Shown: positions 26,703 through 35,863 of the stretch, piece after piece
How the letters are laid out: the number at the start of each line of letters is the position of its first letter
How positions within the stretch are numbered: position 1 is the stretch's first letter
DNA from: Bacteroides_D sp963546395
GTDB taxonomy: Bacteria > Bacteroidota > Bacteroidia > Bacteroidales > CAJPTX01
Direction: 5' to 3'
Assembly: GCA_963546395.1 (NCBI GenBank)
Contig: CAUUMS010000003.1
Coordinates: forward strand, 62,001-126,000
Length of the DNA stretch: 64,000 bases
Notes under the pieces: model-generated
What the model saw: the letters and a program-made list of their open reading frames with translations, nothing else
The model's database searches: none
What the model was told of the DNA's origin: nothing
Made by a program: the position numbers and the translations under genes

Positions 26703-28237
26703 CTGGCCCAGTTCTCCCGGTCGAGAGTTCGGTACTGAATGGCCTCGGCGAGGTGGGTGGCGTCTATGTTCTCCACGCCCTCGAGGTCGGCGATGGTGCG
26801 CGACACTTTCAGGATGCGATCGTAGGCCCTGGCGGAGAGGGAGAGCCGCTCCATGGCGTATTTTAGGAGCTTGAGGCAATCGGCATCGAGCTGGCACACC
26901 TGCTGGATGTGCGAGGTGGTCATCTGCGCATTGCAGGAGATGCCGGTGGACTGAAACCGCTCCTCTTGGATCTTTCGGGCCCGGACGACGCGCTCACGGA
27001 TGGTGGCACTGGAGTCGCTGGTGGGGGTCTGCGCTAGCTTCTCGAAGGGGACGGGGATGACCTCGACGTGAATGTCGATGCGATCGAGGAGCGGGCCTGA
27101 GATCTTGTTGAGGTAACGTTGCACGATGCCCGGCGTGCAGACGCACTCTTTGGTGGGGTGGTTGAAGTAGCCGCAGGGGCAGGGATTCATGGAGGCGATG
27201 AGCATGAACGAGGCGGGGTACTCCACGCTGCTTTTGGCCCGTGAGATGGTGATGCATCGCTCCTCGAGGGGCTGCCGCATGACCTCCAGCACGGTGCGCT
27301 TGAATTCGGGTAGCTCATCGAGAAATAGCACCCCGTTGTGCGCTAGGGAGATTTCCCCGGGCTGAGGGAATGGCCCCCCGCCCACCAGGGCCACATCGCT
27401 GATGGTGTGGTGCGGATTGCGGAAGGGACGCTCTGTCATGAGGCCCTTGCCGGGTGGGAGTCGCCCTACCACGGAGTGTATCTTGGTGGTGTCGAGGGCC
27501 TCACGGAGGGTTAACGGGGGCAGTATCGTGGCCAAGCGTTTCGCCAGCATCGTCTTGCCAGCACCCGGAGGGCCCACCATGATGAGATTGTGACCGCCAG
27601 CCGCAGCCACCTCCATGGCTCGCTTGACATTCTCCTGCCCTTTGACGTCGGCAAAGTCGATGTCATACGAGTTGCAGTGGTCGGCGAAATGCTGTCGGGT
27701 GTCAGTCCTAACGAGCTCAAGCGCGGATTCTTCGCCGAGGAAAAAGCGTACGACTTGCGCAAGGTTATCGGCAGCGTACACGTTGAGGTTGTTGACTACG
27801 GCTGCTTCAGCCGCATTTTGCCGGGGGACGATGAGGCCCTTGAAGGACTCCTCGCGGGCCTGTATGGCCATGGGAAGGACCCCTTTGATGGGCTGTAGGG
27901 TTCCGTCGAGCGAGAGTTCGCCCATGATGACGAAGCCCCCTAGCTGCTCGGCGGGGATCTGCTCTGAGGCCGCAAGAATGCCGATGGCGAGCGGGAGATC
28001 GTAGGCGGCCCCCTCTTTTCGGATGTCAGCTGGGGCCATGTTGATGACGATGGCTTTGCGGGGGAAGGCGTAGCCGTTGGAGGCGAACGAGGAGCGTATG
28101 CGATGCTCGCTCTCTTTGACGGCGTTGTCTGGGAGCCCCACGAGATAGAGCTTGATGCCCGGTGAGAGGACGACCTCGATGGTGATGGTGAGGGCCTTGA
28201 TGCCGTGCACGGAACTCCCGAATGTCTTGACTAGCAT
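26699..28237 (-). CDS. YifB/ComM-family Mg chelatase-like ATPase
   Basis: A 512-residue protein with an N-terminal LonC-like domain (MLVKTFGSSVHGIKALTI), an AAA+ module with Walker A VGPPGAGKTMLAKR (near 222) and Walker B VLFLDELPEF, and a C-terminal Mg_chelatase_C domain with SLSARAYDRILKVSRTIADL. A four-Cys cluster (CPCGYFNHPTKECVC) is typical of the family. Relatives act as branch-migration helicases in natural transformation. ATG 28237 follows a TACCTTTGC promoter by 31 bases, which excludes the longer frame to 28687. Confidence 0.9.
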   Translation of the reverse strand: MLVKTFGSSVHGIKALTITIEVVLSPGIKLYLVGLPDNAVKESEHRIRSSFASNGYAFPRKAIVINMAPADIRKEGAAYDLPLAIGILAASEQIPAEQLGGFVIMGELSLDGTLQPIKGVLPMAIQAREESFKGLIVPRQNAAEAAVVNNLNVYAADNLAQVVRFFLGEESALELVRTDTRQHFADHCNSYDIDFADVKGQENVKRAMEVAAAGGHNLIMVGPPGAGKTMLAKRLATILPPLTLREALDTTKIHSVVGRLPPGKGLMTERPFRNPHHTISDVALVGGGPFPQPGEISLAHNGVLFLDELPEFKRTVLEVMRQPLEERCITISRAKSSVEYPASFMLIASMNPCPCGYFNHPTKECVCTPGIVQRYLNKISGPLLDRIDIHVEVIPVPFEKLAQTPTSDSSATIRERVVRARKIQEERFQSTGISCNAQMTTSHIQQVCQLDADCLKLLKYAMERLSLSARAYDRILKVSRTIADLEGVENIDATHLAEAIQYRTLDRENWAS

Positions 28238-28268
28238 GTGCAGGGAATCGTTGCGGAGTTGGACTCTT

Positions 28269-28277
28269 GCAAAGGTA
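28269..28277 (-). promoter_or_regulatory. Promoter element for the YifB/ComM-type gene
   Basis: TACCTTTGC on the minus strand, 31 bases upstream of ATG 28237. It supports that start. Confidence 0.65.
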
Positions 28278-28449
28278 GCCAAATCGGGCCGGATTACAAG
28301 GGGGAGAGCAATCGTATTTTGGGGCTCTGCCTTTGCGCCTCGCGGGAGGGACGCTTGTGAACCAGTGGGAGATATTTTCTGTTTGCTTGTAAAGTGCAAG
28401 AGGGGGCGCAGCGTCGCTATTGGCAAGCCGTCCAGTCTCGTTTTTTCGC

Positions 28450-28458
28450 TACCTTTGC
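28450..28458 (+). promoter_or_regulatory. Promoter element for rsfS-ftsH-cdsA
   Basis: TACCTTTGC, about 67 bases before the rsfS ATG. It rules out the longer frame beginning at 28394. Confidence 0.65.
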
Positions 28459-28525
28459 ATTTCGCATACTGGGGGTGGGTGCCCTGCGGTTTGCAGGATG
28501 TGGCATTGTCATTCGAAGAGACCCC

Positions 28526-28897
28526 ATGGTAGAGAAGCAGGAATCGCGTGTGCAGCAGCTCATACAGGAGGTGATATCGGCCATGCAGGCCAAAAAGGGG
28601 CAGCGTGTGGTGCTGCTTGACCTGCGGGGGATCGAGAAGGCTGTGTGTGACTACTTTATCATCTGTAGCGCGGACACGCCCCCGCACATCAGGGCCCTAG
28701 CGGATGAGGCGGAAGATCGAGTGGCCTCGGCCACTGGGGAATGGCCATGGCGCTCGTCGGGCCGCGAGGGGGCGCTGTGGATAGTGATCGATTACATCGA
28801 CGTGGTGGTGCACGTGATGACGAACGAGACCCGAGAATTCTACGGCCTAGAGGATCTCTGGGCCGATGCGGTCCGCACGGAGTTTGCGGATGAGTAA
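28526..28897 (+). CDS. rsfS: Ribosome silencing factor RsfS
   Basis: A 123-residue RsfS/Iojap protein: VVLLDLRGIEKAVCDYFIICSA, then GEWPWRSSGREGALWIVIDYIDVVVHVM and YGLEDLWADA. It binds uL14 of the large subunit and blocks subunit joining in poor growth conditions. It is the first gene of a conserved Bacteroidota operon with ftsH and cdsA. Confidence 0.93.
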   Translation: MVEKQESRVQQLIQEVISAMQAKKGQRVVLLDLRGIEKAVCDYFIICSADTPPHIRALADEAEDRVASATGEWPWRSSGREGALWIVIDYIDVVVHVMTNETREFYGLEDLWADAVRTEFADE

Positions 28898-28981
28898 GGG
28901 GGAACGGCCTCCAGACCTGCCGGGGAGCGCACGACGTGGGGGCTTTCCGTTTCGGTGTTCAAATCCAAGTGGGACTGACCA

Positions 28982-31000
28982 ATGAGTAATAGCACGCAGA
29001 CTCCAGATTCGCCAGGGGCGAAGAGTCGCCTGTTTCGTCGTAATAATATCTTCCTGTTCTACGCGCTCCTCCTCGTGGGGGTCTTTGCGGTCAATCTGTT
29101 CTACAATGACGCAAAGCCCGTGGAGACGAACTGGCCGGACGTGCGTCTGAAGATGCTCGATAGGGGCTACGTCTCCCGGCTGATCGGGGTGCGCAACAAG
29201 GGGATCATCGAGGTGTACCTCAGCGCGGAGGGCTTTGAGCACATGAAGGCGCAGCTGGGGAGTAAGCGGGCTTACGATGCGGATGCCCCTCAGTACTATT
29301 TCAATGTTGGCTCTTTCGATGCCTTTGAGCAGCAGCTGGCCGAGGCGCAGCGTGATGTGCCGGTGGAGAAGCAGGTGTACCCCGTGTATGAGGAGCGGCC
29401 GGATTACCTGTCGGGCATCCTGACGTGGGTGCTCCCCTTCCTGCTGATTATCGGGGTGTGGGTGTTTATCCTACGCCGAATGGGTAAGTCGGCAGGCGCA
29501 GGGGGCGGGGCGAATATCTTCAATATCGGTCGCTCCAAGGCTAAGCTGTTCAACAAGGAGGACTACGTGAAGGTAGACTTCAAGGATGTGGCTGGTCTGG
29601 AGGATGCAAAGATCGAGTTGCAGGAGATCGTGGATTTCCTGATGAACCCGAAGAGATATACCGACTTGGGCGGGAAGATCCCCAAGGGTGCGCTTCTGGT
29701 GGGCCCTCCTGGGACGGGTAAGACGCTTCTAGCGAAAGCGGTGGCTGGAGAGGCTAACGTGCCATTCTTCAGCCTGTCGGGATCCGATTTCGTGGAGATG
29801 TTCGTGGGGGTTGGGGCTTCCCGCGTGCGCGACCTCTTCAAGCAGGCTAAGGAGAAGGCCCCATGCATCATCTTCATCGACGAGATAGATGCCATCGGCC
29901 GTTCGCGGACACGGAATGTGGCCTTCTCGAGTGCCGAGGAGCGGGAGAACACGCTGAACCAGCTGCTCACGGAGATGGATGGTTTCAGCACCAACCAGGG
30001 GGTGATAGTGCTTGCGGCCACCAACCGAGCCGATGTGCTGGATGCGGCCCTACTGCGGGCTGGGCGATTCGACAGGCAGATTCATGTGGAGCTACCCGAT
30101 ATGGCTGAGCGTTTGGCGATCTTCCGGGTGCACATGAGGCCGCTGCGATTGGCCCCCGACTTCGATCCGACCTTTTTGGCCAAACAGACCCCAGGGTTCT
30201 CGGGGGCCGATATTGCCAATGTGTGCAATGAGGCGGCACTGATAGCCGCGCGTAATAACCACGAGAGCGTGGGGCGCAAGGATTTCCTCGATGCGGTGGA
30301 TCGCATTGTGGGCGGATTGGAGCGTAAGACCAAGATTCTGACCCCTGAGGAGCGGCGTAAGGTGGCCTTCCATGAGGCTGGACATGCCACGGTGAGCTGG
30401 CTGTTGGAGCATGCTAGCCCGCTGTTGAAGGTGTCGATAATACCTCGTGGTCGCTCGCTGGGGGCTGCATGGTATGTGCCTGAAGAGCGGCAGTTGACGA
30501 CGACGGAGCAGATGTTTGAGGAGATGTGTGCTCTGCTCGGGGGTCGGGCTGCGGAGGATGTGGTGTTCGGGGAGATATCCACGGGGGCTCTGAATGACTT
30601 GGAGCGCGTGAACAAGATGGCCTACGCCATGGTGGCCTACTACGGCATGGCCGATGGGCTGCGCAACAGGAGCTATTTTGATTCGTCGGGGAATGCGGAG
30701 TACCCGTTCTCTAAGCCCTACAGCGAGAGCACTGCGCAGCAGATAGATGCTAGGGTGGGTGAGCTGATAGACAAGGCTTACGCAAGGGCGGTGTCGATCC
30801 TTTCGGAGCACAGGGATGACCTGACAACCCTGGCGGAACGCTTGCTCAAGGAGGAGATCCTGTTTGCAGATGATCTTGAGCAGATCTACGGTAAGCGGCC
30901 CGGAGGGGGACAGATGGACACCTTCGTGACGGGCGCAGAGCCCGAGGGGGATAATTCGGCTGACACGGAGAAGGCATCTGATGGCACAGGGAACGATTGA
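28982..31000 (+). CDS. ftsH: ATP-dependent zinc metalloprotease FtsH
   Basis: A 672-residue membrane AAA+ protease. Two membrane helices lie at about residues 20-40 and 138-160, Walker A GPPGTGKT near 240, Walker B IIFIDEIDAIGR, the arginine-finger region RAGRFDRQI, and zinc motif HEAGH near 463. It degrades misfolded and short-lived membrane proteins. The acidic C-terminal tail overlaps the start of the next small gene by 20 bases. Confidence 0.96.
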   Translation: MSNSTQTPDSPGAKSRLFRRNNIFLFYALLLVGVFAVNLFYNDAKPVETNWPDVRLKMLDRGYVSRLIGVRNKGIIEVYLSAEGFEHMKAQLGSKRAYDADAPQYYFNVGSFDAFEQQLAEAQRDVPVEKQVYPVYEERPDYLSGILTWVLPFLLIIGVWVFILRRMGKSAGAGGGANIFNIGRSKAKLFNKEDYVKVDFKDVAGLEDAKIELQEIVDFLMNPKRYTDLGGKIPKGALLVGPPGTGKTLLAKAVAGEANVPFFSLSGSDFVEMFVGVGASRVRDLFKQAKEKAPCIIFIDEIDAIGRSRTRNVAFSSAEERENTLNQLLTEMDGFSTNQGVIVLAATNRADVLDAALLRAGRFDRQIHVELPDMAERLAIFRVHMRPLRLAPDFDPTFLAKQTPGFSGADIANVCNEAALIAARNNHESVGRKDFLDAVDRIVGGLERKTKILTPEERRKVAFHEAGHATVSWLLEHASPLLKVSIIPRGRSLGAAWYVPEERQLTTTEQMFEEMCALLGGRAAEDVVFGEISTGALNDLERVNKMAYAMVAYYGMADGLRNRSYFDSSGNAEYPFSKPYSESTAQQIDARVGELIDKAYARAVSILSEHRDDLTTLAERLLKEEILFADDLEQIYGKRPGGGQMDTFVTGAEPEGDNSADTEKASDGTGND

Positions 31001-31208
31001 TCATCAAGGCGATTGGGTGAAGCTCTGTGAGCTGCCAGATCGGGTGCGTGCCACGATGGCGCAGGATCTGCTGGCCTCGGGCGACATCGAGAGCATGCTG
31101 GTGGATCAGACGGATTCTATGTACCCCATGATAGGCACGGTGAGCCTGTATGTGCGGGCTGGTGATCGGGAGTGTGCGCAACAACTATTGGAGGGCTTTC
31201 AGCATTGA
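30981..31208 (+). CDS. Small DUF2007-like protein
   Basis: A 75-residue soluble protein with the DUF2007 pattern: WVKLCELPDRVRATMAQDLLASGDIESMLVDQ, then VSLYVRAGDRECAQQLLEGF. Members resemble small PII-like or ACT-like signal proteins; the role is unknown. The 20-base overlap with ftsH and 3-base overlap with cdsA show tight coupling, common in Bacteroidota. Confidence 0.8.
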   Translation: MAQGTIDHQGDWVKLCELPDRVRATMAQDLLASGDIESMLVDQTDSMYPMIGTVSLYVRAGDRECAQQLLEGFQH

Positions 31209-32047
31209 ATACATTCGCCAAGCGTGCGGTGAGCGGGATTCTGTTCGTGTCTCTCACGGCGGCGTGCATACTGTTTAGCGGTTACACCTACGGGGCACTA
31301 TTTCTGCTGCTGAGCCTGTTTTCGCTCAACGAGTTCTACCGCTTGGCAGAGAAGTTGCTGGAGGCCCGAATTGATCGGGTACCCGGACTTGCGGTAGGAG
31401 GTTTGCTGTTCCTTCACAGCTTTGCTCAGCGGTTCTTTCCCGAGACGGGGGATCTGCATTCCCTGATTCTGGTATTGCTCCTGGTGGGTATTGCTTGGAC
31501 ACCGGTGCGCGGAGTGCTGCGAGCTGATCATGGCTCATTCCTCAGCTGGGCCGGGCAGCTGCTGGGCATTGTGTACGTGGCACTGCCTTTTGCCCTCACT
31601 ACACACCTGGTTACGCCGGCTCCCCCTAGCTCAGGGCAGTACAGCGGAATGGTGTTGCTGCTGGTGATGGCGTTCGTGTGGATAAATGACACTGGGGCGT
31701 ACCTCTCGGGCTGGGCCTTCGGCCGGCACAAGATGATAGAGCGCATTTCTCCCAAGAAGACCTGGGAGGGGTTTGTAGGGGGCCTCGTGCTGTCCGCAGC
31801 GTTGGGTTGGGCAGCTGGGCATTTCCTGTGGGATGACAACGGCCTGCGCTGGCCATTGGTGGCCCTGCTTACAGCCTTCTCCTCGGTGCTGGGCGACCTC
31901 ATTGAATCGCTGCTGAAACGCAGTGTGGGGGTGAAGGATTCGGGGCGTTTTCTACCTGGGCACGGGGGGTTCCTGGATCGGTTCGATGCCATGCTGCTGG
32001 CTGTGCCCGTGGCAGTGGTTGCAACGAGGGTGCTCGTAGTCTCGTAG
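31205..32047 (+). CDS. cdsA: Phosphatidate cytidylyltransferase (CDP-diglyceride synthase)
   Basis: A 280-residue, multi-pass membrane enzyme that makes CDP-diacylglycerol from phosphatidate and CTP. The family signature is near the C-terminus: KRSVGVKDSGRFLPGHGGFL followed by DRFD. A TTG start at 31205 is preferred because GGAGGG lies 9 bases upstream and it overlaps the previous stop (TTGA); a GTG at 31172 is the alternative. Its product feeds phosphatidylserine synthase, whose gene is at 51.5 kb in this window. Confidence 0.92.
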   Translation: MNTFAKRAVSGILFVSLTAACILFSGYTYGALFLLLSLFSLNEFYRLAEKLLEARIDRVPGLAVGGLLFLHSFAQRFFPETGDLHSLILVLLLVGIAWTPVRGVLRADHGSFLSWAGQLLGIVYVALPFALTTHLVTPAPPSSGQYSGMVLLLVMAFVWINDTGAYLSGWAFGRHKMIERISPKKTWEGFVGGLVLSAALGWAAGHFLWDDNGLRWPLVALLTAFSSVLGDLIESLLKRSVGVKDSGRFLPGHGGFLDRFDAMLLAVPVAVVATRVLVVS

Positions 32048-32258
32048 TGGCACTACGCATGTGTGTGAAAAGGCCTGAGGGATAGCCTTGGGCGAGGGAG
32101 ACGTGGTGCTTCCGTGCATGGTGAGGTAACTTGCAAGGGCCAGTTTACGTTATGGTGCTAACGGGCCGACTCTCCGTGTGCGATTTTTTGAAGGGATTCC
32201 CTGGTAATTAGGCTAGGTGCAGGGCGGGATGCGAAGAGGGGTCGGGGAATAAAATCGT

Positions 32259-32267
32259 TACCTTTGC
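32259..32267 (+). promoter_or_regulatory. Promoter element for the fabK-like operon
   Basis: TACCTTTGC, 28 bases before the ATG at 32295, implying a short leader for the operon that runs to relA. Confidence 0.65.
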
Positions 32268-32294
32268 CCGGTGTGATGGATAGGGATTTAAGAG

Positions 32295-33245
32295 ATGTTT
32301 TCAAAGAATAGGCTTTGCGCAACACTCGGGATAGAGTATCCCGTTTTGCAGGGTGGCATGGTGTGGTGCAGCGGCTGGCGTTTGGCTGCCGCGGTGTCTC
32401 AGGCCGGCGGACTTGGAGTATTGGGCTCGGGGTCGATGACTCCCGAGCTGCTGCGTGAGCATATCGCCAAGCTACGTGAGGCTACGGATAAGCCGTTTGG
32501 GGTAAATGTGCCGCTGCTATACTCCTCGGCCGAGGAGTGCGCGCGCATTTGCATCGAGGAGAAGGTGCCGGTGCTTATCACATCGGCCGGATCGCCCAGC
32601 GTGTGGACGGCTAAGGCGCATGACGCAGGGCTAAAGGTGGGACACGTAGTGGCCAATGTGCGCTTTGCCCAGAAGGCCGAGTCCGCAGGTGTGGATTTCA
32701 TTGTGGCTGAGGGCGTAGAGGCTGGAGGGCATGATGGGGTAGAGGAGCTGACCACGCTAGTTTTAGCCCAGATGGTGCTACCACATGTGGGGATACCCGT
32801 GGCACTGGCTGGCGGATTCCGTGATGGCAATGGGCTTGCAGCGGCATTAGCTCTGGGGGCTGATGGTATCCAGATTGGGAGCCGCTTTGCCTGCACAGTT
32901 GAGTCGTCGGCCCATGGGTCATTCAAGCAGCATCTGCTCGAGGTGGGGCGAATTGGCACCATGCTCACAGGTCGCGGATGGGGGCCCACACGTATGGTGC
33001 GCAACGCTTTTTGCGATGAGCTGCTAAAGCGTGAGTACTCGGGTGCCTCGCAGCAAGATCAGCTCGCATTCATAGGGACTGGGCGTGCCCGCCGGGGTAT
33101 GTTTGAGGGCAATCTGGAGGAGGGCGAGCTGGAGATTGGCCAGATAGCGGCGACATTTACGGATGTCCCCACCGTGCAGCAAGTCTTTGACGATATCAAG
33201 GCAACATTTCAGCAGGCACTGGGACGGCTTGGGAATGCCCGCTGA
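32295..33245 (+). CDS. FabK-like enoyl-ACP reductase II / nitronate monooxygenase family flavoprotein
   Basis: A 316-residue TIM-barrel FMN enzyme. Seen are EYPVLQGGMVW at the N-terminus, GGLGVLGSG, VEAGGHDG, and the FMN phosphate loop ALAGGFRDGNG with LGADGIQIGSRF. Residue pattern and length suit FabK, the final reductase of fatty acid elongation in several Bacteroidales including Porphyromonas gingivalis. Nitronate monooxygenases share the fold, so the assignment is not certain. It heads an apparent operon with two M16 peptidase genes, a secreted protein gene and relA. Confidence 0.75.
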   Translation: MFSKNRLCATLGIEYPVLQGGMVWCSGWRLAAAVSQAGGLGVLGSGSMTPELLREHIAKLREATDKPFGVNVPLLYSSAEECARICIEEKVPVLITSAGSPSVWTAKAHDAGLKVGHVVANVRFAQKAESAGVDFIVAEGVEAGGHDGVEELTTLVLAQMVLPHVGIPVALAGGFRDGNGLAAALALGADGIQIGSRFACTVESSAHGSFKQHLLEVGRIGTMLTGRGWGPTRMVRNAFCDELLKREYSGASQQDQLAFIGTGRARRGMFEGNLEEGELEIGQIAATFTDVPTVQQVFDDIKATFQQALGRLGNAR

Positions 33246-33254
33246 CGAGAGAGT

Positions 33255-34487
33255 ATGATACCCTTCGAACGATTCACATTGTCCAATGGGCTCCGTGTTG
33301 TGGTGAACACGGATGTGCGAACGCCGCTCGTGGCGATGTCGCTCATGTACGATGTGGGATCACGGGATGAGGATGTTAGCGCCACGGGGTTTGCGCATCT
33401 GTTCGAACACCTGATGTTCGGGGGGAGTGTTAATGTCCCGAATTTTGACACCCCCTTGCAGCTGGCTGGGGGCGTAAGCAATGCGTACACATCCAGTGAT
33501 GTGACGTGTTTCTACTGCGTGCTGCCCGCTGAGAACGTGGAGACGGCATTCTGGCTTGAGAGCGATCGGATGCTGTCATTGGCATTCACGCCCAAGAGCC
33601 TGGAGGTGCAGCGTAAAGTCGTTATCGAGGAATTTAAGCAGACGCACCTCAATGCGCCGTACGGTGATGTGTCGCATCTGCTACTGGATTTGGCCTACAA
33701 GGTACACCCGTACCGCTGGCCTACGATAGGCCTGGAGGTGCAGCACATAGAGCAGGCAACGATGGAGCAGGTGCGTGAGTTCTTTTTTGCGCACTACGCC
33801 CCGAATAATGCCGTGCTCGCCCTCTCGGGGAATATCACTGCGGAGCGTGCTGCCGAATTGGCTGAGAAGTGGTTTGCCCCGGTACCACGGCGGCAAGTGA
33901 TGTCTAGGCATCTTCCGCAGGAGCCGGCGCAGGCAGGGTTACGAGTATCGGAGGTGCATCGAGATGTGCCGGCGGATGCCGTCTTCATGGCCTTCCACAT
34001 GTGCGATCGCCTGGGAGCAGATTACCCGATCTGCGATATCATCAGCGACGTGCTGTCGAATGGGCGTAGCGCACGTTTCCCCATTCGGCTCGTGGCGCAG
34101 AAGCAGCTGTTCTCATCGGCTGAAGCGTCGGTGCTTGGCTCTGTGGATCCGGGTCTGCTGATGGTGAGCGGAATGCTGAATCCCGGGGTCACCTTTGAGC
34201 AGGCTGAGGAAGCCATCTGGACTGAGCTGGCCGACTTGCGAACGGTCACAGCAGAGGAGGTGCTCAAGGTGCAGAATAAATTCGTGGCGGGGATCACATT
34301 TGAGGAGATCTCAGCGCATGCTCGCTCGTTGACGCTGGCAGAGTTTGAGCTTCTGGGGGATGCCCACATGGCTAACGCACGAGAGAGCACACAACGTCGG
34401 GTCTCGCACCAGGATGTGATACGCTGTGCGGCTGAGATTCTACGCCCAGAGAATTGTTCCATATTGCGTTACCACGCTAATGCATGA
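33255..34487 (+). CDS. M16 family zinc metallopeptidase, active subunit
   Basis: A 410-residue M16B peptidase. The inverted zinc motif HLFEH is at about residues 47-51 (FAHLFEHLMFGG), and the distal Glu lies in the E-rich helix after LEVQRKVVIEEF. A second M16 fold follows. It is probably periplasmic or cytoplasmic since no signal peptide is visible. It starts 9 bases after the FabK-like gene and overlaps the next M16 gene by 8 bases, forming an active/inactive pair as in heterodimeric M16B enzymes. Confidence 0.88.
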   Translation: MIPFERFTLSNGLRVVVNTDVRTPLVAMSLMYDVGSRDEDVSATGFAHLFEHLMFGGSVNVPNFDTPLQLAGGVSNAYTSSDVTCFYCVLPAENVETAFWLESDRMLSLAFTPKSLEVQRKVVIEEFKQTHLNAPYGDVSHLLLDLAYKVHPYRWPTIGLEVQHIEQATMEQVREFFFAHYAPNNAVLALSGNITAERAAELAEKWFAPVPRRQVMSRHLPQEPAQAGLRVSEVHRDVPADAVFMAFHMCDRLGADYPICDIISDVLSNGRSARFPIRLVAQKQLFSSAEASVLGSVDPGLLMVSGMLNPGVTFEQAEEAIWTELADLRTVTAEEVLKVQNKFVAGITFEEISAHARSLTLAEFELLGDAHMANARESTQRRVSHQDVIRCAAEILRPENCSILRYHANA

Positions 34488-35835
34488 TGCCACAGTGCCT
34501 GCGGTAGGATTGGACAGGAAGACGGCCCCACCTCTCCACTGGGGTGAGCGGGTGGACGTGCCCGCATACATTAGGCAGACCCTGCCCAATGGTGTTGAGC
34601 TGTGCTCGGTATTTGGGGCAGGGGATCCGGCCGTTAGGCTCATGCTCTACTTCCCGGTGGATCCACATAGGAGCTATCCACCATTGTGCAGGATGGCTGC
34701 GATGGAGCTCATGCCACGGGGCACAGTGAGACGGAGTGAACAGCAGGTTTTTGATGCGATGGATTCCTGGGGCGCGATGCTCCAGTGTGATTCCACGCAC
34801 GATTACTGCCTTATCTCCCTACAGTGCCTCAGGGATAGGTTTGCCGAATCACTGGATCTGCTCTACGAGATATTGACCGAGCCGGCTTACGCCGAGGAAG
34901 AGCTTCGGAGTTGGCAATTGGATCGTAAGGTCTCATTGCAGGCCTCACTACAGCAACCTAGCACACTGGCGACTCGGGGTGTATTTCAGAGTCTGTTCCC
35001 GGATGGGCACCCGTACGGGTGTTTCGCTGTACCTGATGATTGTGACAGGCTGACGGGCGATGTGCTGCGGGAATTCCATGCGCACTACATCGGCTCGGTT
35101 AATTGTACCCTGATTTATACTGGTGCCCAGGACGATGAGATCTTGGATTGCATCAAGAGCAAATTGGGGACATCGACCTGGGGGCAAGCTCAGCGGAGCC
35201 TCACCGATAATGGTATCTGGCCTAGTGGCAGCGGTGAGCCGCTGGTGAAGACTGTATCTGTGCAGCAGAATCAGGCTGCGGTTCGATTGGGGAGGCTGTT
35301 GCCAGCACGAACGCATTTGGATTACGTACCTCTCGATGCTGCCGTCACGTTGCTCGGAGGCTACTTCGGAAGCCGGCTGATTTCCAATCTGCGGGAGGAG
35401 CATGGATTCACGTATGGGGTGTCAGCCTTTATCTCTTTCCGGCGGCATGGTATTTTGGTACAGATATACTCTGAGATAGGGAACCAGTACCTCGTGGAGG
35501 CTGTATGCCAAATCCAGTACGAGCTCGAACGGCTTCAGCATGAGGTTCCCTCGGAGGAGGAATTGGATGAGGTGAAGGCCAGCATGCTGGGAGAGGCATT
35601 GCGTCGCTATGACGGGGCATTCCGTTCGGCATCGGCCCTATTGCCGCAGATTGTGTTCCCCACGTTGCCAGCCACTTACCCTGCTGAGAGACTGCAAGCT
35701 TTGTGGAATCTCACTGGAGAGGATTTTAGTGCAGTTGCCAAGGAGTGGCTTTCGCCATCCGATTTCACGCTGAGCGTGTCGGGGGCGGCTGATGTGATAG
35801 ATCCCGTGCAATGGCCTACGAGCTGTGCACAGTAG
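34480..35835 (+). CDS. M16 family peptidase-like protein, non-catalytic partner
   Basis: A 451-residue M16 homologue without the HxxEH zinc motif; the matching site reads MAAMELMPRG. This is the pattern of the non-catalytic partner in M16B heterodimers. The R/Y-loop segment appears as GSRLISNLREEHGFTYGVSAF. ATG 34480 overlaps the stop of the active subunit, indicating coupled translation; a frame from 34426 is less likely. Confidence 0.85.
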   Translation: MHDATVPAVGLDRKTAPPLHWGERVDVPAYIRQTLPNGVELCSVFGAGDPAVRLMLYFPVDPHRSYPPLCRMAAMELMPRGTVRRSEQQVFDAMDSWGAMLQCDSTHDYCLISLQCLRDRFAESLDLLYEILTEPAYAEEELRSWQLDRKVSLQASLQQPSTLATRGVFQSLFPDGHPYGCFAVPDDCDRLTGDVLREFHAHYIGSVNCTLIYTGAQDDEILDCIKSKLGTSTWGQAQRSLTDNGIWPSGSGEPLVKTVSVQQNQAAVRLGRLLPARTHLDYVPLDAAVTLLGGYFGSRLISNLREEHGFTYGVSAFISFRRHGILVQIYSEIGNQYLVEAVCQIQYELERLQHEVPSEEELDEVKASMLGEALRRYDGAFRSASALLPQIVFPTLPATYPAERLQALWNLTGEDFSAVAKEWLSPSDFTLSVSGAADVIDPVQWPTSCAQ

Positions 35836-35850
35836 GATGTACGTGTTGAG

Positions 35851-35857
35851 AGGAGGT
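35851..35857 (+). promoter_or_regulatory. Strong Shine-Dalgarno sequence
   Basis: AGGAGGT 6 bases before ATG 35864. Bacteroidota genes rarely use such strong sites; this one decides the start of the CHU_C protein. Confidence 0.7.
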
Positions 35858-35863
35858 AATACC

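Noticed and set aside
32041..32056. CGTAGTG-G-CACTACG at the cdsA stop as a terminator
   Set aside because: The dyad centre is one base, so the hairpin is strained, and no T run follows.
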